Below, piece after piece: positions 1 to 7,453 of a stretch of DNA of 64,000 nt. Numbering within the stretch: position 1 is the first letter of the stretch; every line of letters begins with the position of its first letter. The DNA lies in NCBI RefSeq assembly GCF_009712035.1, contig NZ_VILB01000011.1, positions 459,355-523,354 on the forward strand. Reading direction: 5' to 3'. The DNA is from Anabaena sp. UHCC 0187 (lineage in GTDB: Bacteria > Cyanobacteriota > Cyanobacteriia > Cyanobacteriales > Nostocaceae). A program made the translations under genes and the position numbers. The notes beneath the pieces are model-generated. The model was not told the DNA's origin, did not search any database, and saw only the letters and a program-made list of their open reading frames with translations.

Positions 1-1073
1 CCCAAGCGGAAGCATGGCTACATCGTTATCGGGGTAAATTACCGATATTTGCTTGTATTTTAGGATTTACGGAAACTGGTTTAATTCCTGGTATTTCTGC
101 GGCTGGTTTGACTCCAGAGGATCGCCGATATACGGCTTGTGCTGATGCTGAATTTCTCTATTACGGTGCTAAACATCAAGCCAAGTACCCTCTCCCACCT
201 TTGACTTGCGGGGCTTCTCCTGTGCTGATTTCTAAGGCGGTGGTGGCTAATTTAAACATCCCTGTGTACTTGTTTAATGCGGGATTGCTACATACTCCAC
301 CTGTACCATTAATTGATTTGGGTGGTGCGCCGGCGAGGTGTTTAAGTCAGGGTGCAGCTATGGATATAGCTACGGTTAAACATTTACTGGCACAAGGATT
401 GCGTTGGGGTGATCAATTAAGTGCTGATATTACTGATGGATATCTAATTTTGAGCGAGTGTGTTGTCGGTGGGACAACAACCGCTTTGGCAATTTTAACT
501 GGGTTAGGAATTGATGCTATTGATAAAGTTAATAGTAGTCATCCTGTGTGTAATCATGGGCAAAAATGGGATTTGGTACAAGCTGGATTGGCAAAAATGC
601 CACCGTCTGTAGATCCTTTAGCACTTATAGCTGCGGTGGGTGATCCCATGCAGGTGGTAGTAGCAGGAATGGCGATCGCTGCTAGTCGGAGTTGTGGGGT
701 ATTATTAGGTGGGGGTACACAAATGTTAGCAGTTTATGCTTTAATTCAAGCGATCGCTCACACATACTCTTTATCTTGGCAACCCGCAGAAGTTGTTATC
801 GGTACAACCCGCTGGGTAGCCGAAGATCCTACCGGTGCGACAGTTGATTTAGCCCAAAGTTTCCCCAAAAATAGCATCCCTCCCTTGTTAGCTACACAAT
901 TGAGTTTTACTAATTCTCGATATCCCCAACTTCAAGCTTATGAACGGGGTTTTGTGAAAGAAGGTGTTGGTGCTGGTGCGGCTTGTATTGCTGCTTCCTT
1001 AAGTCAAAATTGGCAGCAAAATCAACTATTAGCAGCTATTGAAGCCCAACTTGAGCAACTTAGCACCAATTAA
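1..1073 (+). CDS. cobT: CobT-like nicotinate-nucleotide phosphoribosyltransferase (5-prime truncated by window)
   Basis: Family knowledge: CobT activates the lower-ligand base for cobamide assembly by transferring phosphoribose from nicotinate mononucleotide; cyanobacteria typically make pseudocobalamin, so the natural base may be adenine. Seen: the reading frame is open from base 3 through the left edge, so the gene starts outside the window; a TTG at 108 is not a real start because the family-like stretch GLIPGISAAGLTPEDRRYT runs through it. Gly-rich motifs such as GVLLGGGTQ and GVGAGAACIAA fit the CobT/COG2038 fold, and the length and style match the cyanobacterial and archaeal TIGR00303 branch rather than classical enteric CobT. 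The stop is TAA at 1071. No neighbouring cobalamin genes are visible. Family call is firm, exact substrate inferred. Confidence 0.85.
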   Translation, partial: QAEAWLHRYRGKLPIFACILGFTETGLIPGISAAGLTPEDRRYTACADAEFLYYGAKHQAKYPLPPLTCGASPVLISKAVVANLNIPVYLFNAGLLHTPPVPLIDLGGAPARCLSQGAAMDIATVKHLLAQGLRWGDQLSADITDGYLILSECVVGGTTTALAILTGLGIDAIDKVNSSHPVCNHGQKWDLVQAGLAKMPPSVDPLALIAAVGDPMQVVVAGMAIAASRSCGVLLGGGTQMLAVYALIQAIAHTYSLSWQPAEVVIGTTRWVAEDPTGATVDLAQSFPKNSIPPLLATQLSFTNSRYPQLQAYERGFVKEGVGAGAACIAASLSQNWQQNQLLAAIEAQLEQLSTN

Positions 1074-1078
1074 TAAAC

Positions 1079-1220
1079 GTAAGCATTCAGCCGTCAGCTA
1101 TCAGCAAGAATTGAATTGATAAGCATTCTGAATATTAATTACTGATGTCAGTCTCCCCACTTCAAAACCCCTAAAATCCGGTTTTAGCTGACTGTTGACC
1201 ACTGATAGCTGAATGCTTAC
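1079..1220. repeat. Inverted repeat bounding a 142-bp intergenic element
   Basis: GTAAGCATTCAGC at 1079-1091 recurs as its exact reverse complement at 1208-1220; the adjoining GCTATCAGC-type sequence is also shared (left arm has an additional 7 bp). The right arm ends on the first base of the stop codon of the minus-strand gene that follows. This is the TCAGCTATCAGC class of cyanobacterial intergenic repeat; function unknown. Confidence 0.7.
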
Positions 1221-1573
1221 TAATAAACTCTCTGTTTGAGTAACTGTTCTTCTAAGGCTGCAATCCGATGATATGCAGCGGTTAATTGAGTTGTTAGCCG
1301 TTGAATTTGGATTTCTGGTGTTATTTGTCTATCTGTAGCTTGATAGTTCATTTCTGGATAGACAAGACGATCTACTAAAACATCTTTATGCTCCAATTCT
1401 TGTAAATTATATCCTGGTTGTTTCTTTTCTAGATAATGTTCTATGACTGGTAATTGCTCTAAAGATGAATCTGACAAAGCTTGAGATAGCCGCATATCCA
1501 GCCTTTCAATCACTTCATAGATGGCATTAACTTTCTCACTTAAGGTGAGAATTTGTTTTTCTAATGATTCCAT
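1220..1573 (-). CDS. Small coiled-coil protein of unknown function
   Basis: Predicted 117 residues, no signal peptide or membrane segment. Residues 1-30 (EKQILTLSEKVNAIYEVIER) and 85-113 (RLTTQLTAAYHRIAALEEQL) show heptad-like hydrophobic spacing, so two coiled-coil helices flank a polar middle. I do not recognise a domain; it has the look of a cyanobacteria-restricted hypothetical. It is divergent from the adenylate cyclase gene, sharing a 322-bp upstream region, and its stop codon touches the inverted repeat described at 1079-1220. ATG start at 1573. Confidence 0.7.
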   Translation of the reverse strand: MESLEKQILTLSEKVNAIYEVIERLDMRLSQALSDSSLEQLPVIEHYLEKKQPGYNLQELEHKDVLVDRLVYPEMNYQATDRQITPEIQIQRLTTQLTAAYHRIAALEEQLLKQRVY

Positions 1574-1895
1574 TTAATACCTGCATTGAAAAATATTCTA
1601 TATATTTTATTCACTTTACTGACGATTTTAGATATACTTATGGATCATTTAACTTTTCGCTCATTTTTTACAAATACTGATAGTATTGATCTGTTAAGCT
1701 AGTAAATACACGTACATCGAATTTGAAGTTGGATAACGCTTCAACCCAAATTTCACAAATATTCCAGCAGATTTAATAATTATGAATTGAGAGAGACACC
1801 CCAATTTCTCACAAAGGGAAAAATCATTGATCAAGAGCGATACCAGGGGAAATTGATTTGATACATAAACAGCGTAGATAAGAAATATTTTTCCT
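1574..1895. other. Non-coding divergent intergenic region (322 bp)
   Basis: AT-rich spacer between the divergent coiled-coil gene and the cyclase gene. A minus-strand open frame covers part of it but has no protein-like composition. No convincing promoter hexamers, terminator or RNA structure was identified by eye; presumably it holds both promoters. Confidence 0.5.
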
Positions 1896-4088
1896 ATGTT
1901 TTTTAAGCCTGCAAAAACTAATCCAGTTAAATCCTCAATTTCCAAAACTCCAGCAGCACGAATCAAAAAATTTCCCCTGCGTACCACACTTATTGTTCCC
2001 TTTATATTACAAGTAACTACTGCCGTTGGCTTAGTCGGCTATCTTTCCTTCAAAAATGGTCAACAGGCAGTTAATGATCTCGCTAATCAACTTCAAAGCC
2101 AAGTTCAAGAACGAGTCAGTGAACGTCTAGAAGCTTATCTAGTCACACCGCATCAGGTCAACGAAATTAATATAGAAGCCATGAAATTAGGATTGATCAA
2201 AGGGCAGGGTACTAATACTACCCGCTTTTTTTGGAAGCAGATGAAAACATTTAAAAATCTTAGCTATATTAACTTTGGCACAGAAACGGGAAAGTTTTTG
2301 GGTATTGGTCGTGAAGATAATGGTGATTTGTATTTAGAATTAACAAAACCGAATCAGGTCAATAATTACGTGCGCTATGCGCTAGATGGACAGGGAAATC
2401 CTACGCGCACCATTGCCGAAGAAAACTATGCCTTTCGGGAACAAGAGTGGTATAGCAATGCAGCAACAGCAGGTCGGCCAACTTGGAGTTCAGTTTACCA
2501 GTGGAGCGATCGCCCGGATGTTCTTTCAATTTCCTCTAGCTACCCCGTCTATAACCAAGCAAATCGGTTAGTTGGTGTACTAGGAATTGATTTTATTCTC
2601 TCACAAGTCAGCACCTTTCTTCAAGGTTTGAAGATCACCAAATCTGGCAGAGTTTTCATTATCGAACGCAATGGATTAATTGTCTCTAGTTCCAGTGCTG
2701 AAAAGCCTTACATTGAGGTGAATGGGAAGGCAGAACGCTTGAGTTCACGTTCCAGTCAAGACCCAATAATTCAAGCAACCGCAAGGCATTTAGAATCGCA
2801 CTTCCAAAATCTTGACACAGTTAAAACAGCCCAACAGCTTGATTTCAAACTCAACAACGGTGAACGAGTTTTTGTGCATATTAAGCCTTGGCAAGATGCT
2901 TTAGGGTTAAATTGGCTAATTATCACCTCCGTCCCTGAATCTGACTTCATGGGACAAATCAACATTAGTAAAAATAATACAATCTTGCTCTGCTTCTTAA
3001 CATTTCTAGCCACAATTGTCATTGCCATTTTTACCTCGCGGAGAATTATTGATCCTGTGATGACATTGAGTCAAGCAGCCAATGAGATTGCTAATGGCAA
3101 TCTAGATACTCTCGTAGTTTTCAACGACACTTTCCAGATTATTGAGATCGACAATTTAGCTGATTTATTTAACAATATGTCCAGCCAACTCAAAACATCA
3201 TTTAATATATTAGAAGCGCAAAAGAACTCCTTCGCTCGATTTTTCCCACCAGAGTATCTGAAGTTTTTCGACAAGCAAAGTGTCATTGACATTGAGCTTG
3301 GTGATCATATCAGCAAAGAAATGGCAGTTATGTTCTCGGATATTCGCTCATTTACAACCCTATCTGAGAAGATGACACCCAAAGAGAATTTTGATTTTGT
3401 CAACGCTTATCTACACCGTGTCTCTCCGGAAATTCGCGCTCATAATGGGTTCATTGTCAAGTTTCTTGGTGATGGGATGATGGCAGTCTTTCCTAATAGT
3501 GTAGATGATGCAGTGGCATCAGGTATTGCCAAGTTCAAACAGGTGCAAGAATACAACCGACATCGTGAAGCAGAGGGCTTTTTACCGATTGAAGTGGGTA
3601 TGGGCATCCACTTTGGACATATAATGATGGGCATAGTTGGTGAAGATCACCGCATTGAAGGAGATGCTTTATCGGATAATGTTAATTTAACGGCTCGTCT
3701 AGAAGGATTAACAAAATATTACGGCATTTCTCTGCTAATTTCAGAAAATGTGTTACAGCGATTGAGCAATCCTCATCAATACAAGATTCGTTTCTTAGAC
3801 CGAGTTATTGTGAAAGGACGGACAGAACCAATTGCTATCTATGAAGTCCTCAATGCTGCACCCGAATCCATTCAAGCCTTAAAGCTGCAAACCATAGCCA
3901 TTTTTGACTCTGGACAGAAGCACTATAATCAGGGCAATTTTACCGCTGCCAAAGACTATTTTCAGCAGGTTCTAGTAGTTAATCCACTAGATAAAACTGC
4001 TAAACTTTATCTGGAGCGAGTTCAGCAATTACTGGTGAAAGGGACACCTGAAAATTGGAGCGGTATCTGGGCTTTTGAAGAAAAATAG
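1896..4088 (+). CDS. Membrane adenylate cyclase (Cache-HAMP-class III cyclase)
   Basis: Makes cAMP from ATP in response to an extracytoplasmic signal. Seen in order (730 residues): a first membrane helix around 28-50, a long periplasmic Cache-type sensor region about 55-355, a second helix around 361-378, HAMP about 380-435, class III cyclase domain about 470-640, and a TPR-like tail (HYNQGNFTAAKDYFQQVL) near 665-720. Catalytic set looks complete: metal-binding Asp482 (FSDIRSFT) and Asp526 (FLGDGMMAVF), adenine-specifying Lys522 and Asp594, transition-state Asn597 and Arg601. Lys/Asp at the specificity positions favours adenylate over guanylate cyclase. Resembles the multi-domain Anabaena Cya enzymes; which paralogue cannot be decided. 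Stands alone, with a TnpB element converging downstream. Confidence 0.9.
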   Translation: MFFKPAKTNPVKSSISKTPAARIKKFPLRTTLIVPFILQVTTAVGLVGYLSFKNGQQAVNDLANQLQSQVQERVSERLEAYLVTPHQVNEINIEAMKLGLIKGQGTNTTRFFWKQMKTFKNLSYINFGTETGKFLGIGREDNGDLYLELTKPNQVNNYVRYALDGQGNPTRTIAEENYAFREQEWYSNAATAGRPTWSSVYQWSDRPDVLSISSSYPVYNQANRLVGVLGIDFILSQVSTFLQGLKITKSGRVFIIERNGLIVSSSSAEKPYIEVNGKAERLSSRSSQDPIIQATARHLESHFQNLDTVKTAQQLDFKLNNGERVFVHIKPWQDALGLNWLIITSVPESDFMGQINISKNNTILLCFLTFLATIVIAIFTSRRIIDPVMTLSQAANEIANGNLDTLVVFNDTFQIIEIDNLADLFNNMSSQLKTSFNILEAQKNSFARFFPPEYLKFFDKQSVIDIELGDHISKEMAVMFSDIRSFTTLSEKMTPKENFDFVNAYLHRVSPEIRAHNGFIVKFLGDGMMAVFPNSVDDAVASGIAKFKQVQEYNRHREAEGFLPIEVGMGIHFGHIMMGIVGEDHRIEGDALSDNVNLTARLEGLTKYYGISLLISENVLQRLSNPHQYKIRFLDRVIVKGRTEPIAIYEVLNAAPESIQALKLQTIAIFDSGQKHYNQGNFTAAKDYFQQVLVVNPLDKTAKLYLERVQQLLVKGTPENWSGIWAFEEK

Positions 4089-4164
4089 CAACATTAAGCT
4101 GATACTAAAATTGCCTGATCCAACTCAACCGTGAAAGCCTATGGAGACAGTTTGCGTTGACACT

Positions 4165-4185
4165 CTCAGGTCTAAAGACACTGAG
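4165..4185 (-). ncRNA. Right-end hairpin; probable 3-prime part of the TnpB guide RNA scaffold
   Basis: CTCAG+GTC, loop TAAA, GAC+A+CTGAG: an eight-pair stem with one bulged A, 46 bp past the TnpB stop codon. In the IS200/IS605 family the right end of the element is transcribed with the tnpB 3-prime end as the omega/reRNA, whose guide is the flanking DNA just past the TCAA. Here the guide would be read from the complement of roughly 4138-4155. RNA boundaries are inferred, not seen. Confidence 0.5.
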
Positions 4186-4231
4186 ATTCTTGAATCAAGG
4201 ACGTGACTTACTTAGACAGGATTTCTCCAAC

Positions 4232-5386
4232 CTAAGCAGGGGTCTCATCTCCCCAAGCGTTGCTTGCGTCTAGCGCAAAAGTTCCCGTATGCCCTACGGT
4301 ACTCAATCCCCGACTAAGGATGATTAAGGCTGCGTTTTCATCTCTATCCATGAAGCATCCACACTTACAAACGTGGGTTCGAGTAGATAGCGTTTTCTTG
4401 ACAATTTCACCGCAACTAGAGCATTCCTGGCTAGTATATTGTGGATTAACAGCCACCGTGACTCTCTTGAATACGAGTCCAAAATATTCAAGCCAGATAC
4501 GGAACTGATACCAGGATGCGTCGTTTATTGACTTAGCTAAACAATGATTTTTCACCATGTTTTTAATTCTCAAATCTTCATAGGATATCAAGTCGTTAGA
4601 CTGAACTACGCACCGTGCTAATTTCACAGCATGGTCTTTACGTTTCCTACTTATTTTGAGGTGGCGTTTTCCTAAAATCTGTCTAGCTTTGCCTCGATTT
4701 TTTGAACCTTTGACTTTTCTAGAAACACGGCGTTGTGAACGCTTAAGAACCTTTTCTGCTTCCCGAAGAAACTTAGGATTCTCAATCATTACGCCATTGG
4801 AATCTGTGTAGTATTCTTTTAAACCTACATCTAATCCAATCGTATTTCCTGATGGTTCTATATTTTCTTGACGGTTAACATCAATGCAAAATTGACAATA
4901 ATAACCATCAGCCCTTTTTACCAATCTTACCCGTTTTATTTGGTTGATTTGGTAGAAATGAAGGTCACGAGTCCCTTTCATTTTTAATCTGCCAACACCT
5001 TTTTTATCTGTGAAAGTGATGGATTTACGATTATCTGCAAGCCGCCATCCTGATGTTTTATACTCAACAGAACGGCAATCTTTTTGGAACTGAGGAAACC
5101 CCTTTTTTCCAGAAATCCCCTTTTTGCAGTTATCGTAGAATCTAGAGATAGAAGACCATGCTCGTTCTGCACTGGCTTGCCTTGCCATAGAATTGAGTTC
5201 ATTGGCAAAGGGGAAATTAGCCGCTAGGACTGCACAATATTTCTGCAAGTCATTCTTGCCTACACCTTTAACGTCCATCCATAGCCGAATACAGCTATTG
5301 CGAACGAATTGGGCAGTCCGAATTGCGTCATCTATTGCTGTTAGCTGAACTGATTTTCCATAAACTTTAAACTCAAAAACAAGCAT
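4232..5386 (-). CDS. tnpB: TnpB, RNA-guided transposon nuclease (IS605 OrfB family)
   Basis: Family knowledge: TnpB is a miniature Cas12-like RuvC endonuclease directed by an RNA from the element right end, which favours retention of the element. Seen (384 residues, full length): N-terminal helix-turn-helix_Orf_IS605 region, RuvC-I Asp186 (TIGLDVGLKEY), RuvC-II Glu270 (LISYEDLRIKNM), four-Cys zinc knuckle (C322/C325 and C340/C342-344) and RuvC-III in MDRDENAA near 347-349. No frameshift, so it is probably active. Strong ribosome site GGAGGTAAGGGGAAGG sits upstream of the ATG at 5386. It inserted between the cyclase gene and a solute-binding protein gene, neither of which it interrupts. Confidence 0.92.
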   Translation of the reverse strand: MLVFEFKVYGKSVQLTAIDDAIRTAQFVRNSCIRLWMDVKGVGKNDLQKYCAVLAANFPFANELNSMARQASAERAWSSISRFYDNCKKGISGKKGFPQFQKDCRSVEYKTSGWRLADNRKSITFTDKKGVGRLKMKGTRDLHFYQINQIKRVRLVKRADGYYCQFCIDVNRQENIEPSGNTIGLDVGLKEYYTDSNGVMIENPKFLREAEKVLKRSQRRVSRKVKGSKNRGKARQILGKRHLKISRKRKDHAVKLARCVVQSNDLISYEDLRIKNMVKNHCLAKSINDASWYQFRIWLEYFGLVFKRVTVAVNPQYTSQECSSCGEIVKKTLSTRTHVCKCGCFMDRDENAALIILSRGLSTVGHTGTFALDASNAWGDETPA

Positions 5387-5464
5387 CGTTCCTACCTTCC
5401 CCTTACCTCCTATCTTATACTACTATTTATGGCGTAAGATTGTCAAGGTAATTGGTATAGGATT

Positions 5465-5560
5465 GAATGCGACTGAAGTCGCACGAGCCGCTTATATCTC
5501 AGCACTGAAGTGATGGTTCCTGAGCTTGTCGAAGGACTGAGCTTTACGCTTACCGGGTAT
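5465..5560. repeat. Short palindromic intergenic repeats
   Basis: GCGACTGAAGTCGC at 5469-5482 is a hairpin with 6-bp arms (GCGACT/AGTCGC), followed by CAGCACTGAAGTGATGG, a related but imperfect fold, and by the TGAGCTTGTCGAAGGACTGAG motif at 5520-5540 (a widespread bacterial hairpin repeat). They lie between the TnpB left end and the lipoprotein gene. Confidence 0.6.
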
Positions 5561-5608
5561 TCTTGTAAAAATGATTTAGGATGGCTATATTCACCAACTG
5601 CAAAATTA

Positions 5609-6739
5609 ATGGATAGACGATCTTTTTTATTAGGCACAAGTACATTAGCACTTTCCCAAATCATCACAGGATGCGGAACAAACCAGCAACCGCCCTTAAA
5701 TGTACAATTATTAAAAGGTTCAATCCCTGGTCAGGTCGTTAATCAGTTTCGGAAAACTGTAACTGCCGGGGGAAAGTTGAAATTTACCCCAATTAATCAG
5801 CTTGAGGATTTATTTAAATTATTACAAACTTGGCAACAACCGTCAACAAATAATCAAAAAGAATGGACTCGTTTTTTACCATTCAACCAAAATCAAAAAC
5901 CACCGACCGCAAATTTAGTCACCTTGGGAGATTATTGGTTACAAGCAGCAATTAATCAAAAACTAATTCAACCATTAGAAACAGCAAATATCAAAAATTT
6001 AGCTAACTTACATGAAAAATGGCAACAAATAATTAAACGTGACGAACAAGGGAAAATTTGGGGTATTCCTTACCGTTGGGGGAATACAGTAATTATTTAT
6101 AATCAAGAAAAGTTTCAGAAATTAGGTTGGAAACCAACGGACTGGAGTGATTTATGGCGAAGTGAATTGCAAAATCGGATTTCTTTACTTAATCATCCCA
6201 GAGAAGTAATTGGTTTGGTTTTGAAGAAATTAGGAAAATCTTATAATACAGAAAATATTAATCAAATCTCTGCACTAAAACCAGCATTACAAGCCTTAAA
6301 TCAACAAGTCAAATTTTATGATTCTACAAACTATCTAGAACCATTAATTACTGGGGATACTTGGTTAGCTGTCGGTTGGTCTGATGATATTATTCCGGTA
6401 ATAAGTAGTTATCAAAAATTTGCCGCAGTTGTTCCCCAATCAGGAACAGCAATTTGGGCAGATATGTGGGTCAGTCCGACAGGTGTTACTCCTAACAGTT
6501 TAGCAGATCAATGGCTAGATTTTTGTTTGCAACCCAAGATATCTCAACAAATTGCCTTACTAACTAAAAGTAATTCCCCTATTAACAAGAATATTGTAGT
6601 AGGGGATATCCAGCAGAAATTACAGAGTTTATTATTCACTAATTCGGAAATTTTCGCTAAAAGTGAGTTTTTACTCCCCTTACCTCCAGCAGTTATGAAA
6701 GAGTATGAAGCTTTATTTATGAAGATGAAACAATCTTGA
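5609..6739 (+). CDS. Extracellular solute-binding lipoprotein (PotD-like)
   Basis: Start chosen at ATG 5609 because it gives a clean lipoprotein signal (MDRRSFLLGTSTLALSQI, then ITGC lipobox); the upstream open extension to 5510 is repeat DNA. The protein is 376 residues; the DRRSFLLG start resembles a Tat-type leader. The body has the periplasmic type-2 binding fold signature for spermidine/putrescine-type proteins: GKIWGIPYRWGNTVIIYN, then LGWKPTDWSDLW. Likely binds a polyamine or similar small solute for an ABC importer, but no permease or ATPase gene lies nearby, so the ligand is unknown. The following small gene is convergent, 2 bp away. Confidence 0.8.
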   Translation: MDRRSFLLGTSTLALSQIITGCGTNQQPPLNVQLLKGSIPGQVVNQFRKTVTAGGKLKFTPINQLEDLFKLLQTWQQPSTNNQKEWTRFLPFNQNQKPPTANLVTLGDYWLQAAINQKLIQPLETANIKNLANLHEKWQQIIKRDEQGKIWGIPYRWGNTVIIYNQEKFQKLGWKPTDWSDLWRSELQNRISLLNHPREVIGLVLKKLGKSYNTENINQISALKPALQALNQQVKFYDSTNYLEPLITGDTWLAVGWSDDIIPVISSYQKFAAVVPQSGTAIWADMWVSPTGVTPNSLADQWLDFCLQPKISQQIALLTKSNSPINKNIVVGDIQQKLQSLLFTNSEIFAKSEFLLPLPPAVMKEYEALFMKMKQS

Positions 6740-6741
6740 TG

Positions 6742-7272
6742 TTATAGAGAATAACGTAATCCAACTTTGCTTTGATTATTCATTTGAATGCTACAAGAAG
6801 CAGGACTTTGAGGAAAATTACAGGTGTAAGAGGCTAAAGATTCTTTTTGATAGTCAAAAACTCGGATATTGTAACCAGATTTACTGGCTATGCTACCTAA
6901 ACGATTCACAAAAACATACCTTTCCATATAGTCTAATAAACTCCAAATTTGCTGATTAACAATTAAATCTACTCGTGGGGGTTCTGTTTGTGACGCTGGG
7001 TAAGCTATCCAATTATCTAAAAGTTTGTTTTCCGAGTTTTCCTTAGCCCACCATAAACTCGGAACTGTCAATTTTTGGGGATGAATAGTTTTAGCAGTGA
7101 TGATATTCTGGGTGGGTTGGGTGAGTAAATCTAATTCTAAAGGTGCATTAGAAGGTAAGGGGATATTTTTGGCTTTGGATGGGAGAATAGGTAAAAAACA
7201 AGAAGCAGCGAAACTCAGAATTGCTAATAATAGTAGGGGTTTTTTGCGGGTAAATAAGTTATTTTTAGTCAT
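6742..7272 (-). CDS. Exported protein of unknown function
   Basis: 176 residues. Residues 1-34 form a typical signal peptide (KKPLLLLAILSFAASCFLPI, then PSKAKN cleavage region). The mature part contains an LWWAKEN segment, YMERYVFVNRLGSIA and a C-terminal half with two Cys (residues near 151 and 160), which could form one disulphide. I recognise the style of a cyanobacterial conserved hypothetical but no named domain. It converges on the solute-binding gene with a 2-bp gap. ATG start at 7272 follows AACAGGAAAATAT, giving a plausible ribosome site. Confidence 0.7.
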   Translation of the reverse strand: MTKNNLFTRKKPLLLLAILSFAASCFLPILPSKAKNIPLPSNAPLELDLLTQPTQNIITAKTIHPQKLTVPSLWWAKENSENKLLDNWIAYPASQTEPPRVDLIVNQQIWSLLDYMERYVFVNRLGSIASKSGYNIRVFDYQKESLASYTCNFPQSPASCSIQMNNQSKVGLRYSL

Positions 7273-7313
7273 ATATTTTCCTGTTGGTGTTGAGGGTGGG
7301 TAGTAATTGAACC

Positions 7314-7448
7314 ACGTTCGCGTTCGCGAAGCGTGGCGTTAGCCATAGCGTCCCGTAGGGATAGACGCAAAGGACACGAAGGAAGAGGAAGAAAAGAGTC
7401 CTCTCTCCGTACTCTTTCCTCTGCCCCTCTGCGGCTCTGCGTGAGAAA
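7314..7448. repeat. Composite of two cyanobacterial intergenic repeat families
   Basis: Left part: GCGTTCGCGAAGCGTGGCGT followed by TAGCCATAGCGTCCCGTAGG, a palindromic family whose pieces recur at 34155-34177, near 27520 and at 43350-43370. Right part: GACGCAAAGGACACGAAGG and, at 7424-7446, TCTGCCCCTCTGCGGCTCTG, members of the CGCAGAGGCGCAGAG family. It fills the gap between the exported protein and the uvrA stop. Confidence 0.75.
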
Positions 7449-7453
7449 AAAAA

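Larger units (their letters stand above)
4156..5446 (-). mobile_element. Solitary TnpB element (IS200/IS605 type) with candidate ends
   Basis: Element boundaries are inferred. Reading the minus strand, a TTGAC pentamer lies at 5446-5442, just upstream of the TnpB gene (candidate target/TAM site), and the other side ends in a hairpin followed by GTGTCAA at about 4162-4156. No TnpA (Y1 transposase) gene is present, so the element would be non-autonomous or moved in trans. Total about 1.29 kb. The pattern (TnpB gene, 3-prime hairpin, TCAA terminus) is typical of IS605-family members in cyanobacteria. Confidence 0.6.

Noticed and set aside
1694-1987. 97-residue minus-strand frame overlapping the cyclase start
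   Set aside because: Composition looks like chance coding from AT-rich upstream DNA and it overlaps the clear start of the cyclase gene.
4260-4508. Plus-strand frame within the tnpB 3-prime end
   Set aside because: Antisense shadow of the tnpB coding region, including its zinc-knuckle segment.
5510-5608. Upstream extension of the solute-binding protein
   Set aside because: Coded by palindromic repeat DNA; the lipoprotein signal starts cleanly at 5609.
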